Part shown: in pieces, positions 30,854 to 40,217 of the stretch
Position numbering within the stretch: position 1 is the stretch's first letter
Layout of the letters: each line of letters begins with the position of its first letter
Assembly: GCF_000298315.2 (NCBI RefSeq)
Contig: NZ_AEYE02000011.1
Location: 301,781-365,780 of the forward strand
DNA: 64,000 nt
Direction of reading: 5' to 3'
Source of the DNA: Rhizobium grahamii CCGE 502
Lineage (GTDB): Bacteria; Pseudomonadota; Alphaproteobacteria; Rhizobiales; Rhizobiaceae
Made by a program: the position numbers and the translations under genes
Notes under the pieces: generated by a model
The model's input: only the letters and a program-made list of their open reading frames with translations
Database searches by the model: none
What the model was told of the DNA's origin: nothing

Positions 30854-31624
30854 TCAAGATTGCAATATATCCGATGTCTCTGAAATTGTCGGTTCCTCGG
30901 GCGGTTCGCGGTCAAAAAGACCGAAGAGAGCGAAGCCGAAAATGAACCCTCCAATGTGAGCGTCCCAGGCGATTGCCTGCGATCCGTCACCAATCAGCGG
31001 GACGCCGACCGCAATCAGCAGGTTGCCGACGAACCAAAAGAGAATGAATGCAACGACCGTGCGGCTGCGAAACGCGTCGCGTATCGAAAGACGTGTATTG
31101 AGATGCGCTGGCAAGGCGGTCCGCCGTTCGGGTGGGAAAGCGAAGCGGCAGGCAGCACCCATTAGGCCAGACACGACCCCGGACGCGCCGATCAGCAGCG
31201 TAGCCGCGCCCCAATTTAGGACGGCATGGAGAGCGGCTGACGCGATCGCCGATAGCACCCAGAAAACAATGAAACGAGACGTACCAATTCGCCGCGCTAC
31301 CGGTGTGCCGAAGGCCATGAGCCATAGCCCGTTGAAAACAATATGCTCGATGCTGCCGTGAAGGATCGAATAGGTGATCGGCGTCCAGAAAAGCTGAGGT
31401 CCCTGCTCCGACAACGGCGTGATGTAGCGCAACGGAATGAACCCGAAGTTGAAGAACAGCCAGTCGAGGCCACCGCCGGACAGAAGAAGTGATTGAACAG
31501 CGTAAATCAGCCCCAGCAACACAAGGGCTGCGAGCACCGGGCCGGGAAGATTGAAGATCGGTGATCGCGGTGGTGTTGCCGGGGGCTCCATCGCCGCTTG
31601 CGGCCCGACCGAGTGCTCGTTCAT
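30854..31624 (-). CDS. Rhomboid family intramembrane serine protease
   Basis: A 256-residue membrane protease cutting substrates within the bilayer. It has about six helices; the catalytic Ser is in LIGASGVVSGLMGA, the His in WDAHIGGFIFGFALFG, and the HGSIEHIVFNGLWLMAFG segment is the conserved second-helix motif. Substrates are unknown. A strong terminator pointing in the same direction lies only about 50 bases upstream of its start, so expression may depend on read-through or a short separate promoter. Confidence 0.92.
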   Translation of the reverse strand: MNEHSVGPQAAMEPPATPPRSPIFNLPGPVLAALVLLGLIYAVQSLLLSGGGLDWLFFNFGFIPLRYITPLSEQGPQLFWTPITYSILHGSIEHIVFNGLWLMAFGTPVARRIGTSRFIVFWVLSAIASAALHAVLNWGAATLLIGASGVVSGLMGAACRFAFPPERRTALPAHLNTRLSIRDAFRSRTVVAFILFWFVGNLLIAVGVPLIGDGSQAIAWDAHIGGFIFGFALFGLFDREPPEEPTISETSDILQS

Positions 31625-31671
31625 CTTCGTCCTCGCTTGAATTGCGGCACAGCCTTACAGGACGGCAAGTC

Positions 31672-31704
31672 AAAAAAAAAGCCGCCCGGCAAAGACCGGA
31701 CGGC
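31672..31704 (-). terminator. Strong intrinsic terminator upstream of the rhomboid gene, minus strand
   Basis: On the minus strand a nine-base stem (31704-31696 with 31689-31681, one G-U pair, six-base loop) is followed by nine T residues (31680-31672). No protein gene on that strand ends just before it. It must therefore terminate a small RNA or act as an attenuator in the rhomboid leader. Confidence 0.8.
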
Positions 31705-31923
31705 CCTCGAACGTTCCGAGAATGCCTCGGCGCGCCCGACAGTCTGTGCTGAACTTCCCGAAGCAGGAAGCGATGGGCAAACACTGCCATGCGACAGCTC
31801 CCTGCTCAATCGAAACCCTTCTTTAACCTTAACCGCTGCGAGTTGGCATGAAATACGCACCGCGTCCCGGTACAAGGCCATGACGGCCGTGTTCTGATTT
31901 GAAATGAAACAGCCGGTGCCACA

Positions 31924-32577
31924 ATGCGTATCAAAACAACGATCGACCTATTCGAATATTGGAATCGCATCCGCGCTCGTGACTTGGCGCCGCTGCGGTC
32001 GCAGGTTGAACCGACGGATTTGCGACAGATTCTTTCAAGTGTGTTTCTGCTCGAAGCCAGCGAAACGGGACGGATCGCATTCCGTCTTGCCGGAACGCGC
32101 ATCTGCGACCTCTTTGGACGTGATCTCGGAGGGGCCGCGTTTTCAGACCTCTGGACGCATGGGAGTGAGGATATCGAGCATATAGCTGCTGGCGTCATGG
32201 CGCACGCAATCCCCACGCTGATCAACGCCACAGGTTTCACCACGGCCGGCCATAGTGCCTGCTTTGAAATAATCCTGCTGCCGCTACGCTCCGAGGGCGC
32301 CGAATGCGACAAGCTGTTGGGCGCGATCGCTCCCGCGGTCGCAGTAACGTGGCTGGAAGTCGTGCCGCTGCAGTTCCTTGCTCTTGATCGCAGCCGATTG
32401 CTGCACGAGCGGCTCGGCAACGGGGACGAGCGTGATGGAACGGAGTTTGACGATGAGCGTCCGCAGTTCCCGCGTCCGCCATCGATCGCCGATACGATGC
32501 GCCGCGTCATGTCGGGCCTATTTGCGGAGCCCGACGCACCCGCCGTCTCGATTCGACACAAGCGCTTGGGTGCATAG
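31924..32577 (+). CDS. PAS-domain protein (PAS_5 family)
   Basis: A 217-residue cytoplasmic protein of the short PAS family frequent in alphaproteobacteria. Marks are the opening LFEYWNRIRARDLAPLRSQVEPTDLRQIL, then FRLAGTRICDLFGRDL and SDLWTHGSEDIE, the usual PAS_5 sequence. No output domain is fused. Its role is unknown, possibly as a sensor adaptor. The PilZ protein gene follows on the same strand, hinting at a link to signalling at the cell envelope. Confidence 0.85.
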   Translation: MRIKTTIDLFEYWNRIRARDLAPLRSQVEPTDLRQILSSVFLLEASETGRIAFRLAGTRICDLFGRDLGGAAFSDLWTHGSEDIEHIAAGVMAHAIPTLINATGFTTAGHSACFEIILLPLRSEGAECDKLLGAIAPAVAVTWLEVVPLQFLALDRSRLLHERLGNGDERDGTEFDDERPQFPRPPSIADTMRRVMSGLFAEPDAPAVSIRHKRLGA

Positions 32578-32655
32578 GGGACGAACCTGAACAACCTTCT
32601 GTTAAGGGATTGCGGGTAAAGATCTGCTGGTAGTATTTCATGAAGAAGCCCTTTG

Positions 32656-33267
32656 ATGCACGCGTTCCAGCAAGTTCAAACTCAACGGACTGCGCCTCGC
32701 CTCGAACAAGGTGCCTTTCAACGCGTGCCCATCAACATGCAGGGCCGGCTGATGCTGGCGAACTACGAGGAGTATGAGTGCCTCGTAGTCGACATGTCGC
32801 CTGGCGATATGTACGTGACTTGCCTGGGACGTCCCCGCGCCAACGAGCGTGTCGTCGCCTATATCGATCATCTCGGCCGCGTGGAAGGCTACGTGCAGAC
32901 GGTTGATGGTCGCGGTTTCTCGATGTCGATCCATGCAACCGAACGCAAGCGCGAGAAACTTGCGGCGCAACTCACCTGGCTGGCCAACAAGCACGAACTC
33001 GGCCTTCCCGAGGACCGTCGTCACGACCGCCTGACGCCGCGCGAGACCAAAACCGAGATCACCTTGGAAGACGGTGCGCGTTACGAATGCCGCATTATGG
33101 ACTTATCGCTCTCCGGCGCCGCAGTCGATCTCGACGTCCGTCCGCCGATCGGCACCCCGCTCCGCCTCGGCAATATGCGTGGCCGCGTTGTCCGCCATTT
33201 CGTGGAAGGGGTCGCGATCGAGTTTCTGTCGCTTCAGTCGCGGGAAACGCTTCGCGAATTTCTCTGA
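32656..33267 (+). CDS. Tandem PilZ-domain protein
   Basis: A 203-residue protein with two PilZ-like domains. The second is canonical for cyclic di-GMP binding, with the Arg-rich entry EDRRHDRLTPR and DLSLSGAAVDL (D-x-S-x-x-G) followed by VVRHFVEGVAIEF. The first (RVPINMQGRLML, VVDMSPGDMYVTC) keeps the fold but has a changed binding strand and may not bind ligand. I use the ATG one codon after the first possible start. Likely effector of cyclic di-GMP in motility or exopolysaccharide control. Confidence 0.9.
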   Translation: MHAFQQVQTQRTAPRLEQGAFQRVPINMQGRLMLANYEEYECLVVDMSPGDMYVTCLGRPRANERVVAYIDHLGRVEGYVQTVDGRGFSMSIHATERKREKLAAQLTWLANKHELGLPEDRRHDRLTPRETKTEITLEDGARYECRIMDLSLSGAAVDLDVRPPIGTPLRLGNMRGRVVRHFVEGVAIEFLSLQSRETLREFL

Positions 33268-33309
33268 TCGCCGGCGCGTCGTGCATGAGGCTACCGAATT
33301 GGGTGGCGC

Positions 33310-34190
33310 ATGACGATTCTCCATCCTGAAATAGAGCCCTGCGGGCACGGCTTTCTCGATATGGGCGACGGGCAGCGGCTTTCTTGGGAGGCTTGCGGCA
33401 ATCCGGATGGAGCTCCGCTCTCTGACTGCGCGGGGGCCCTGGCTCCGGTTGCTCGACATCCGCTCGCCGCTATTTTGATCCCTCGGTCTACCGGATCATC
33501 CTCTTCGATCAGCGCAATTGCGGCCGAAGCCTGCCGAATGCCGCCGATATGGCAGATACGTTAGAGGCACGTGGCACTTGGTTGATGACATCGAGAGGTT
33601 GAGGCGTCACCTGCAGGTGACGAATTGGCTGACACTAGGGATGTCCTGGGGTTCGACGCTGGTGCTTGCATACGAGGAGACGTATGCGACGAGCGTTCGT
33701 GCCGTCGTGCTTGCGGGGTGTCACGACACGGGCTGCCCGTCAAACTCAGGGAGGTCGGGATCCTGGACGGCTATCACCCGTCTGCTCAACTCCCCCGACC
33801 TCGACACTCGCCTCGAAGCCGCCCGCAACTGGCATGATTGGGAAGCGGCTTCCATCCTCCTTGCCAATGCGGCGAGCTGCCGCATCGCTGGCAAGATCCG
33901 AACTATCTCCTGGCGCGGGCGCGGACCATCACGCATTATTTCCGCAATCTCGCCTGGCTGGACGACGGCGTCCTGTTGCGTCATGCGGGAAGGTTGGCTC
34001 GCATCCCGGCGGTGCTCGTCCATGGCTCGACCTGGAAGCGCCGCTCGTGACAGCATGGAAACTGTCGAGGGCTTGGCCGGAGAGTCGCCTCGTTATCGAG
34101 GAAAATGCCGCCCATTCGGTGTCGCAAGACAGTTTGGCGCGTGCGATCATCAACGCGACCGACGTTTTTCGCGAAATTACTCAAAAATAA
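33310..34190 (+). pseudogene. Degraded proline iminopeptidase
   Basis: Remains of an alpha/beta-hydrolase aminopeptidase removing N-terminal proline. Recognisable blocks fall in three frames: GHGFLDMGDGQRLSWEACGNPDGAP at the start; DPSVYRIILFDQRNCGRSLPNAADM (about 33471-33545) in another frame; WHLVDDIERLRRHL and LTLGMSWGSTLVLAYEET with the nucleophile Ser (33571-33690) in a third; and ESRLVIEENAAHSV at the end, carrying the catalytic His. The conserved HGGPGSG block and much of the middle are missing or scrambled. At least three frameshifts plus deletions, so it cannot make a working enzyme. Confidence 0.88.
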
Positions 34191-34563
34191 TTCTGCCTCC
34201 TAACTCGTAACTGGCGGGCCAATTTCCCGATTTCCAGGCCGTTTTGGTGGTCTCAGCCGAGACGCGTCCCGGTGCGGCCGCCAATGCGGATGGTAAACAA
34301 AGGGTTCCCAAAATTCGGGATTGGGCTGCCGCGTTAACAACTTGTCCCAATATGCGCCCTTAGGCCGCCCGACATCTTTTCGAGAAACCGACAATTTGAA
34401 TCAAAATTGGCGCGAATGTGCTTCAAATTTTCGCGGCATTTGATCTTGTTTTTAGTCGATTTCTCTGCGTGTTTGAATCAACTAAGCCTTTAATTTAACT
34501 GCGTAATTTTGCGCAGGGTAAAAACGTCTGTGTCAAGTTCTCCTCACAACGGGGAGACGATAA
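34191..34563. other. A/T-rich intergenic region before the C93 protease
   Basis: No gene is supported here. The right half is rich in A and T and is probably the promoter region of the following gene. The decamer TTTGAATCAA occurs twice in the same direction (34395-34404 and 34472-34481). Confidence 0.5.
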
Positions 34564-35169
34564 ATGACGGTAACAACTTTCATCAAAGGTGGTCTGGTCG
34601 CTGCTGCGATGCTGATCGCGACGGTGGGTTCGGGACAAGCGAGCCCCCTAAACATGACGGTTCTCGGCAACGCGAGCCCGCCGATCGGCGCCTATCAATT
34701 CTGCAAGGAACTGCCCGCCGATTGTGCCAACGCCGCTGGCGATCAAGGTGAACTCCTTCTGACGGAAGAGCGATGGAAGGCAATCCTCAAGGTAAACTAC
34801 CAGGTCAATTCGTCGATCTCGCCGTTGACCGACAAGGAAATCTACGGGGTCGAGGAGCGCTGGGCCTATCCTCGTTCGGTTGGCGATTGTGAGGACTATG
34901 CGCTGCTGAAGCGCAAGATGCTGATCGATGCCGGCTTCTCGCCGTCCGATTTGCTGATGACCGTCGTCCTGCAGCCAAATGGCGAAGGCCATGCAGTGCT
35001 GACCGTCCGCACGGATCGCGGCGATTTCATCCTCGATAACATGCGCAACAAGGTCATGCTTTGGGCAGACACCGAATACACCTACCTCAAGCGCCAGTCC
35101 GCCGACGATCCGACACGTTGGGTGAAGCTGCAGGACGGCCGCGCCGTGGCAGTCGGCAGCGTCAAGTAA
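34564..35169 (+). CDS. Exported transglutaminase-like cysteine protease (peptidase family C93)
   Basis: A 201-residue exported protein of the bacterial transglutaminase-like cysteine proteinase group. The signal peptide runs to about residue 26 (VGSGQA-S). Catalytic Cys, His and Asp lie in SVGDCEDYALLKRKML, GEGHAVLTVRT and DFILDNM. In other proteobacteria a relative (LapG) cleaves surface adhesins under cyclic di-GMP control; no LapD-type partner is visible here. A strong terminator follows the gene. Confidence 0.93.
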   Translation: MTVTTFIKGGLVAAAMLIATVGSGQASPLNMTVLGNASPPIGAYQFCKELPADCANAAGDQGELLLTEERWKAILKVNYQVNSSISPLTDKEIYGVEERWAYPRSVGDCEDYALLKRKMLIDAGFSPSDLLMTVVLQPNGEGHAVLTVRTDRGDFILDNMRNKVMLWADTEYTYLKRQSADDPTRWVKLQDGRAVAVGSVK

Positions 35170-35250
35170 ACGCCACATCGCCGGATTGCCGGCGACACCC
35201 ATGCAGCCCGGTCGTCCCCCGCATCCCCGTCCCTGACCGGCGCTGTAGAG

Positions 35251-35281
35251 CCGCTCCCGCTGTCCCGGGAGCGGTTTTTTT
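35251..35281 (+). terminator. Intrinsic terminator after the C93 protease
   Basis: Perfect nine-base stem CCGCTCCCG (35251-35259) with CGGGAGCGG (35266-35274), six-base loop, then seven T residues (35275-35281). Confidence 0.92.
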
Positions 35282-35296
35282 GTTGCAACGGGCCGT

Positions 35297-35311
35297 TTAA
35301 CTGTTCGTTAA
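35297..35311 (+). promoter_or_regulatory. CtrA-binding box
   Basis: TTAA-N7-TTAA followed by CC, the full consensus site for the cell-cycle regulator CtrA of alphaproteobacteria. It lies 87 bases before the start of the next gene, in good position to control it. Confidence 0.7.
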
Positions 35312-35397
35312 CCGCGGCTGCCGGATCATAGAGCAAATCATCATAGACACCGACGGCTCCTGTTTTTATCGCGGCGGTCTGACATCCGAAAGCCGCC

Positions 35398-36150
35398 ATG
35401 AGCCACCCAGCGCATCGTGCCCACGAGGTCGAGGAATCGCCTCTCCTGTCGACCAGATTCATCGTCCGCGTTACGGTCGCTATTGCCTGCCTTGCAGCAT
35501 TGACGCTCGTCATCAGTTTCGGGGGGCGCTGGTTCGGCGCTCGCATATCACTCGCCGGCAACACGGACTCAACGGCTCCGGTAACTTTGACGATCGGCCG
35601 CGATACGCTCCGCCTGCCGGAAAACACATTGCGCTTTCCCAGCCAGCGACACGACGGCCTTTCCGAGCGCGCGGACCTCTACCTCACCTGGCCTGAAATG
35701 CAGGGCTACAGCAAGGAGCATCGAGAGCGCTTCGATGATATTGCCCAGTCGTCGGGCCTCATCTTCCTCCAGATCGCGCAAAGCACGATGTCCAGGGACA
35801 TGTCGGGGCGCCTGGAACCGATCTACTCGCACCTGATCGAGGGCGATAGCGTGCCCTTCGCCAATGGAATGACGCTACATCACTTGCGAGCGGACGCTGG
35901 TTACGCGGACGAGGTTCTGTTGACGGCGCCACGTGCTGATGCCCCCGCCTACGTCGTGCGCTGCGCCTTGCCGTTGACGTTGCAGACGGCCAGCAGCGGC
36001 GATTGCCAGCGCGACATCAGGGTCGGTCGCGATTTAACTGTGCTTTATCGGTTCTCGAGCGCGCATCTGCCTGATTGGGACCATATTGATGCCGCTATTC
36101 GCCACTTTGTGGAGGCTCGACTTGTGAACGCTTCTGCGACAGGTCGCTAG
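35398..36150 (+). CDS. Membrane-anchored conserved hypothetical protein
   Basis: A 250-residue protein with one N-terminal membrane helix (FIVRVTVAIACLAALTLVISF) and a periplasmic domain of about 200 residues. I know it only as a conserved rhizobial type. The outer part has features such as DLYLTWPEMQGYSKEHRERFDD and a Cys pair (RCALP, GDCQRD) that may form a disulphide. A CtrA box in its promoter region suggests cell-cycle-linked expression and hence a role at the envelope; that is inference. Confidence 0.75.
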   Translation: MSHPAHRAHEVEESPLLSTRFIVRVTVAIACLAALTLVISFGGRWFGARISLAGNTDSTAPVTLTIGRDTLRLPENTLRFPSQRHDGLSERADLYLTWPEMQGYSKEHRERFDDIAQSSGLIFLQIAQSTMSRDMSGRLEPIYSHLIEGDSVPFANGMTLHHLRADAGYADEVLLTAPRADAPAYVVRCALPLTLQTASSGDCQRDIRVGRDLTVLYRFSSAHLPDWDHIDAAIRHFVEARLVNASATGR

Positions 36151-36267
36151 AATGATCCGATGCGGCGAAACAAACGATTAATCATAAACGGATTGGTAAC
36201 CCAGGACGGATAATTTGCCGAAAGAAGGATCGTGCCAGGAGGGTGGGCGATCTCTCTGATTTCCGAA

Positions 36268-37740
36268 ATGCAAGCGAAGAGTAGAATAGTGGTGCCAAGG
36301 TCAGTCTCCTCCGTATCCCCATCGCGATCCCGCAACTTCCTGATAAGAGCGATCACAGCGCTGTCTCTCGCTGCCGCTGTCGTTATGGCCGACTCGATCG
36401 ATGCCGATGCGGAGGCTGCCAACTCCAAATATGCGGGTATCGTCGTTGATGCGAAGACCGGCAACGTTCTCTACAGCGAGAATGCGGATCGGCTGCAGTA
36501 TCCGGCATCACTCACCAAGATGATGACCCTCTATCTGACCTTCGAGGCGTTGGAGCAGGGCCGCGTTCGCCTGGACACTTCTGTTCCCTTCTCCGCACAT
36601 GCTTCCGCCCAAGCGCCGACGAAACTTGGTGTGCGCCCCGGTGGCACGATTACCGTCGAGCAGGCGATTCTCGGCCTTGTCACGCTTTCGGCCAACGATG
36701 CCTCCACGGCTCTCGGCGAGTTACTAGCCGGTTCGGAAGATCGCTTCGCGCAGGTAATGACCGCCAAGGCGCATGCGCTCGGTATGACGCGCACAACCTA
36801 CCGCAATGCCAATGGTCTCCCGAATACCGCACAGATGACGACGGCGCGTGACCAGGCTCGACTCGGTATCGCCCTTCGCCAGCATTTTCCGCAGTATTAC
36901 GGCTATTTCTCCACGCAGAGCTTTAAGTTCGGCAGCCGCGTTATCCGTAGCCATAACCGCCTTGTTGGCTCCGTCCGCGGCGTCGATGGCATCAAGACTG
37001 GCTATACCCGCGCGGCCGGCTTCAATCTGGTGAGTTCCGTTCAAGTCGATGGCAAATCGATCGTTGGCGTTGTTCTCGGCGGTGCTTCGACGCCTGCCCG
37101 TGACAACCAGATGCGTAAGTTGATCGCAGCCTATCTGCCGAAGGCCTCCAGCCGTGGCGGTTCCTCGGATCTGATCGCCCGGAGCGCGCCGCAACCGGCA
37201 GCGCCTGTGGCCGAAACGCGCGTCGCCTCGGCTGCGCCGGAGGTCACCCTGCCGCGCACGGCGCCGACCCCGGATACCCGCTATCAGCCAGCATCTGCGC
37301 AAGTCGCTTATGCAGACGTCGCCAAGTCCAAGTCTGACAACCCGCTGCTCCAGCAGGAAATGCCGGCGCCCACGAAGGTCAAGACGCAGGCGATCAAGCA
37401 GGCCTCTGTGGCCACGCCGACGCCTGCGCCCGCCTACGTGCCGCCTGAGCAGGGTGACACCTCTGTCGACGAGCTGACGACCGCTTCGACCAAGGAGCCG
37501 CAGCTTGCCGGCTGGGCCGTCCAGATCGGTGTTTCTGCCAGCAAGGAAGGCGCAATGGATCTGCTCGACAGCGCCAAGGACAAGGCGGGCAAGGCTCTAC
37601 GCTCTGCCAAGCCTATCGCAGTCGCAAATGCAGGAAGTTATCGTGCCCGTTTCGGCGGCTTCGATGATCAGCGCTCTGCAGTAAACGCCTGCAACGCGCT
37701 GAAACGTGCTGGTGTGAAGTGCTGGGCCACGGCCCAATGA
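36268..37740 (+). CDS. D-alanyl-D-alanine carboxypeptidase with C-terminal SPOR domain
   Basis: A penicillin-binding-type enzyme trimming peptidoglycan stem peptides in the periplasm. I use the ATG at 36268 (490 residues); a GTG 12 codons upstream is also open. After a signal anchor come the three active-site motifs: SLTKMMTLY (S-x-x-K), TLSANDAS (S-x-N) and DGIKTGYT (K-T-G). A Pro/Ala-rich linker follows, then a SPOR domain (GWAVQIGVSASKEGAMD through RARFGGFDDQRSA), which binds denuded septal peptidoglycan and so points to the division site. Confidence 0.93.
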   Translation: MQAKSRIVVPRSVSSVSPSRSRNFLIRAITALSLAAAVVMADSIDADAEAANSKYAGIVVDAKTGNVLYSENADRLQYPASLTKMMTLYLTFEALEQGRVRLDTSVPFSAHASAQAPTKLGVRPGGTITVEQAILGLVTLSANDASTALGELLAGSEDRFAQVMTAKAHALGMTRTTYRNANGLPNTAQMTTARDQARLGIALRQHFPQYYGYFSTQSFKFGSRVIRSHNRLVGSVRGVDGIKTGYTRAAGFNLVSSVQVDGKSIVGVVLGGASTPARDNQMRKLIAAYLPKASSRGGSSDLIARSAPQPAAPVAETRVASAAPEVTLPRTAPTPDTRYQPASAQVAYADVAKSKSDNPLLQQEMPAPTKVKTQAIKQASVATPTPAPAYVPPEQGDTSVDELTTASTKEPQLAGWAVQIGVSASKEGAMDLLDSAKDKAGKALRSAKPIAVANAGSYRARFGGFDDQRSAVNACNALKRAGVKCWATAQ

Positions 37741-38131
37741 TCAAAGGACTGCCGCCTGATATTACAGGCGGCAGCCCAAAGCGTCGTGATCGGTGTGTTT
37801 GATCCGACGTAGTTCTGAGACTCGGTTTGTAATGCGTACGAGGATGAGAATGGCGATCAACGAGAATGTTCCGGAGTTTCCGCCACATGGTCGGGTAACC
37901 GGCAAGAATCCGCGAGCCGGTTTGCACCCACTGCATGAGGCTGCCTTGCGACTAGCAGAGGTTGGGTTGCAGCGGCAGAAGCCGAAATCGGCAAAGACCA
38001 AGGACCTGATCAATCTGTTGCTGTGCCACGGCGCGCGAGCATGGCGCTGCTCGCAGGCGGAAGCCAGTATCCACCTTCATGTCACCTGCCCTGAAGGGCG
38101 GTCGCCGGTTACGCTGCGCCTGCGCTGATAG
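37741..38131. other. Intergenic region with a hairpin, no supported gene
   Basis: Open frames exist on both strands, but none resembles a known family or has a convincing ribosome site. A minus-strand frame has one hydrophobic run (FSLIAILILVRI) that could be a relic. The left edge carries the carboxypeptidase hairpin. Confidence 0.45.
37749..37774 (+). terminator. Hairpin after the D,D-carboxypeptidase gene
   Basis: Perfect 10-base stem CTGCCGCCTG (37749-37758) with CAGGCGGCAG (37765-37774) and a six-base loop, eight bases past the stop. No T-run follows, so it is terminator-like but not classical. Confidence 0.55.
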
Positions 38132-38569
38132 TCATAGTAGGCCGAGTTCAGAGAGCTCGCGGCGAAGGTCCGCGGGCATTTCGGCAATCCCCTCTCCGAG
38201 GCTGTTCAGATCGCGCGGCACATCGTCCTGCGGATAATAGCGCCAGCCTTGGAACGCACGTTTCGGCTGTACCGCCGTTTCGATGACTTCGGGCCCCAGC
38301 ACAAGATGGCAACGCGAGATTCCCTCGCCATCTGTAAAAGTCTGGATGTCGAGAAGTTTCTGGCGCGCCTGAACTTGCCCCTTTATCACCCAGTAGAGTG
38401 AACCGCCGTCGAGCAATTCCTCGACGCGCTTCGGGACCATCCTCGTCGTATGCACGGAATGCGGCTCCAGCCCGGCCGCAATCGCCCGGAGAGAGCGTTC
38501 GGCGACCCATTCACGGAGATCGTCGATCGAGTCCGCGCCGACACACAGTTTAATGAGATGCAATGCCAT
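38132..38569 (-). CDS. DUF1489 family protein
   Basis: A 145-residue cytoplasmic protein of DUF1489, an alphaproteobacterial family of unknown function. Family marks are the opening LHLIKLCVGADSIDDL, the basic centre HTTRMVPKRVEELLDGGSLYWVIKG and the closing FQGWRYYPQDDVPRDL. It is tail-to-tail with nothing recognisable and 59 bases downstream of the sdaA stop on the same strand. Confidence 0.88.
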   Translation of the reverse strand: MALHLIKLCVGADSIDDLREWVAERSLRAIAAGLEPHSVHTTRMVPKRVEELLDGGSLYWVIKGQVQARQKLLDIQTFTDGEGISRCHLVLGPEVIETAVQPKRAFQGWRYYPQDDVPRDLNSLGEGIAEMPADLRRELSELGLL

Positions 38570-38628
38570 GCCGCCGTTGAAGTCCTTTTATCAGGCAGCG
38601 TCAAGCGGCAAGTCGCATGTCCACAAAG

Positions 38629-40035
38629 TCAACATTCCACGACATTGACAGCAAGCCCGCCGGTGGATGTCTCCTTGTACTTCTCGCTCATGTCGTTGCC
38701 CGTCTGCCGCATGGTTTCGATGCACGCGTCGAGCGGAACGAAGTGCTTGCCGTCGCCTTTGATTGCAAGCGAGGCGGCTGTAACCGCCTTGACCGCGCCG
38801 AGGGCATTTCGTTCGATACAGGGGACCTGCACGAGGCCCGCGACCGGATCGCAGCTCATGCCGAGATGATGTTCCAGCGCTATTTCGGCGGCGTTCTCGA
38901 TCTGCTCTGGCGTGCCGCCCATAACCGCAGCAAGACCGGCGGCCGCCATGGCGGCCGCAGAGCCTACTTCGCCCTGACAGCCGACCTCTGCGCCGGAGAT
39001 CGAGGCGTTGTGCTTGATGATCCCACCGATCGCCGCCGCGGTCAGCAAGTAGTCGCGGATGCCTTTCTGGTCCCAATCATCGTGAAAATGCTCGTAGTAG
39101 CGGATCGTTGCTGGAATGACGCCGGCAGCACCGTTCGTCGGAGCGGTCACGACACGGCCGCCGGCAGCATTCTCCTCGTTGACGGCCATGGCGTAGACAC
39201 TCAGCCAATCGTTTGCGAGCAGCGGGTTGATGCGGTTGCTGCGCCATTCCTCCTGCAGCTTGTCGTGGATCGAGCGAGCGCGGCGGCGAACGTTCAGCCC
39301 ACCTGGCATGATGCCATCGACCTTGAGGCCGCGTTCGATGCAGGAGCGCATTGCTTCCCAGATCCGATCAAGACCTGCGTCCAGTTCCTCGCGGCTGCGT
39401 TCCGTTTCCTCATTGGCGCGCTTCATCTGGGCGATCGAGAGGCCGGAACGCGCGGCCATGTCGAGCATCTGCTTGGCCGAAGAGAAAGGATACGGAACCT
39501 TCAGCGAATCGGAGGGTGCCTTCTTCTTCGCGCGCATCTGCTCGAGTTCGGTGTCAGTCACGACGAAGCCGCCGCCGACGGAATAATAGATGCGCTTGAT
39601 CAGCATCCGACCGTCCTTGTCGAAAGCGGAAAACGACATGCCGTTGGCATGGCCCGGCAGAGGCTGTTTCTTGTCGAAAACAAGGTCGGTCTTCGGTTGG
39701 AAGCCATAGCTCGGATGCCTAGGCGGTGAGATGCGCTCGGAGCGCTCCACCTGATTGATGATTCCGTCCATCTTGTCCGGATCGACGCTGTCAGGCTGCT
39801 CGCCCATCAGGCCGAGAATGACGGCCCTGCCCGTCCCGTGTCCGATCCCGGTATGTGCGAGCGAACCGTGCAGGCTGACCTTTATGGACGCGACCTGCGC
39901 GCCAGAAGTCGGTCGCGGCCAATCGTTCGACAGAATGAGATCGAGGAATCGGTTGGCTGCAGTCATAGGACCCATCGTGTGCGAACTGGAGGGCCCGACA
40001 CCGATCTTGAAGACGTCGAAAACGGAAAGGAACAT
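38629..40035 (-). CDS. sdaA: L-serine ammonia-lyase, single chain, iron-sulfur dependent
   Basis: Deaminates L-serine to pyruvate with a 4Fe-4S cluster. The 468 residues cover the beta domain (opening [22 protein letters not shown]) and the alpha domain in one chain. Cluster and active-site motifs are [42 protein letters not shown] and the closing [10 protein letters not shown], whose terminal Cys is a known ligand in the family. It runs alone, with a 180-base gap to the divergent DUF599 gene. Confidence 0.96.
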   Translation of the reverse strand: MFLSVFDVFKIGVGPSSSHTMGPMTAANRFLDLILSNDWPRPTSGAQVASIKVSLHGSLAHTGIGHGTGRAVILGLMGEQPDSVDPDKMDGIINQVERSERISPPRHPSYGFQPKTDLVFDKKQPLPGHANGMSFSAFDKDGRMLIKRIYYSVGGGFVVTDTELEQMRAKKKAPSDSLKVPYPFSSAKQMLDMAARSGLSIAQMKRANEETERSREELDAGLDRIWEAMRSCIERGLKVDGIMPGGLNVRRRARSIHDKLQEEWRSNRINPLLANDWLSVYAMAVNEENAAGGRVVTAPTNGAAGVIPATIRYYEHFHDDWDQKGIRDYLLTAAAIGGIIKHNASISGAEVGCQGEVGSAAAMAAAGLAAVMGGTPEQIENAAEIALEHHLGMSCDPVAGLVQVPCIERNALGAVKAVTAASLAIKGDGKHFVPLDACIETMRQTGNDMSEKYKETSTGGLAVNVVEC

Positions 40036-40217
40036 GACTGCGTCCTGTTAAGTTGCTGCGCAAACCTACGCTACCGGCTCTCACGATCCCTGCGATGGAC
40101 CGACATGGCATTTCACGCGTGCGACATCTGTAAAACGAAGTGCTGCGACTTGCCAGTCATTGCGACGTGCGCCCGCATCTGTAGAGTGGCGCGGCGACGG
40201 GAGCCTGATTCAATATA

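Noticed and set aside
37793-38128. Plus-strand 111-residue frame after the carboxypeptidase
   Set aside because: No family resemblance or ribosome site, and composition suggests a chance frame.
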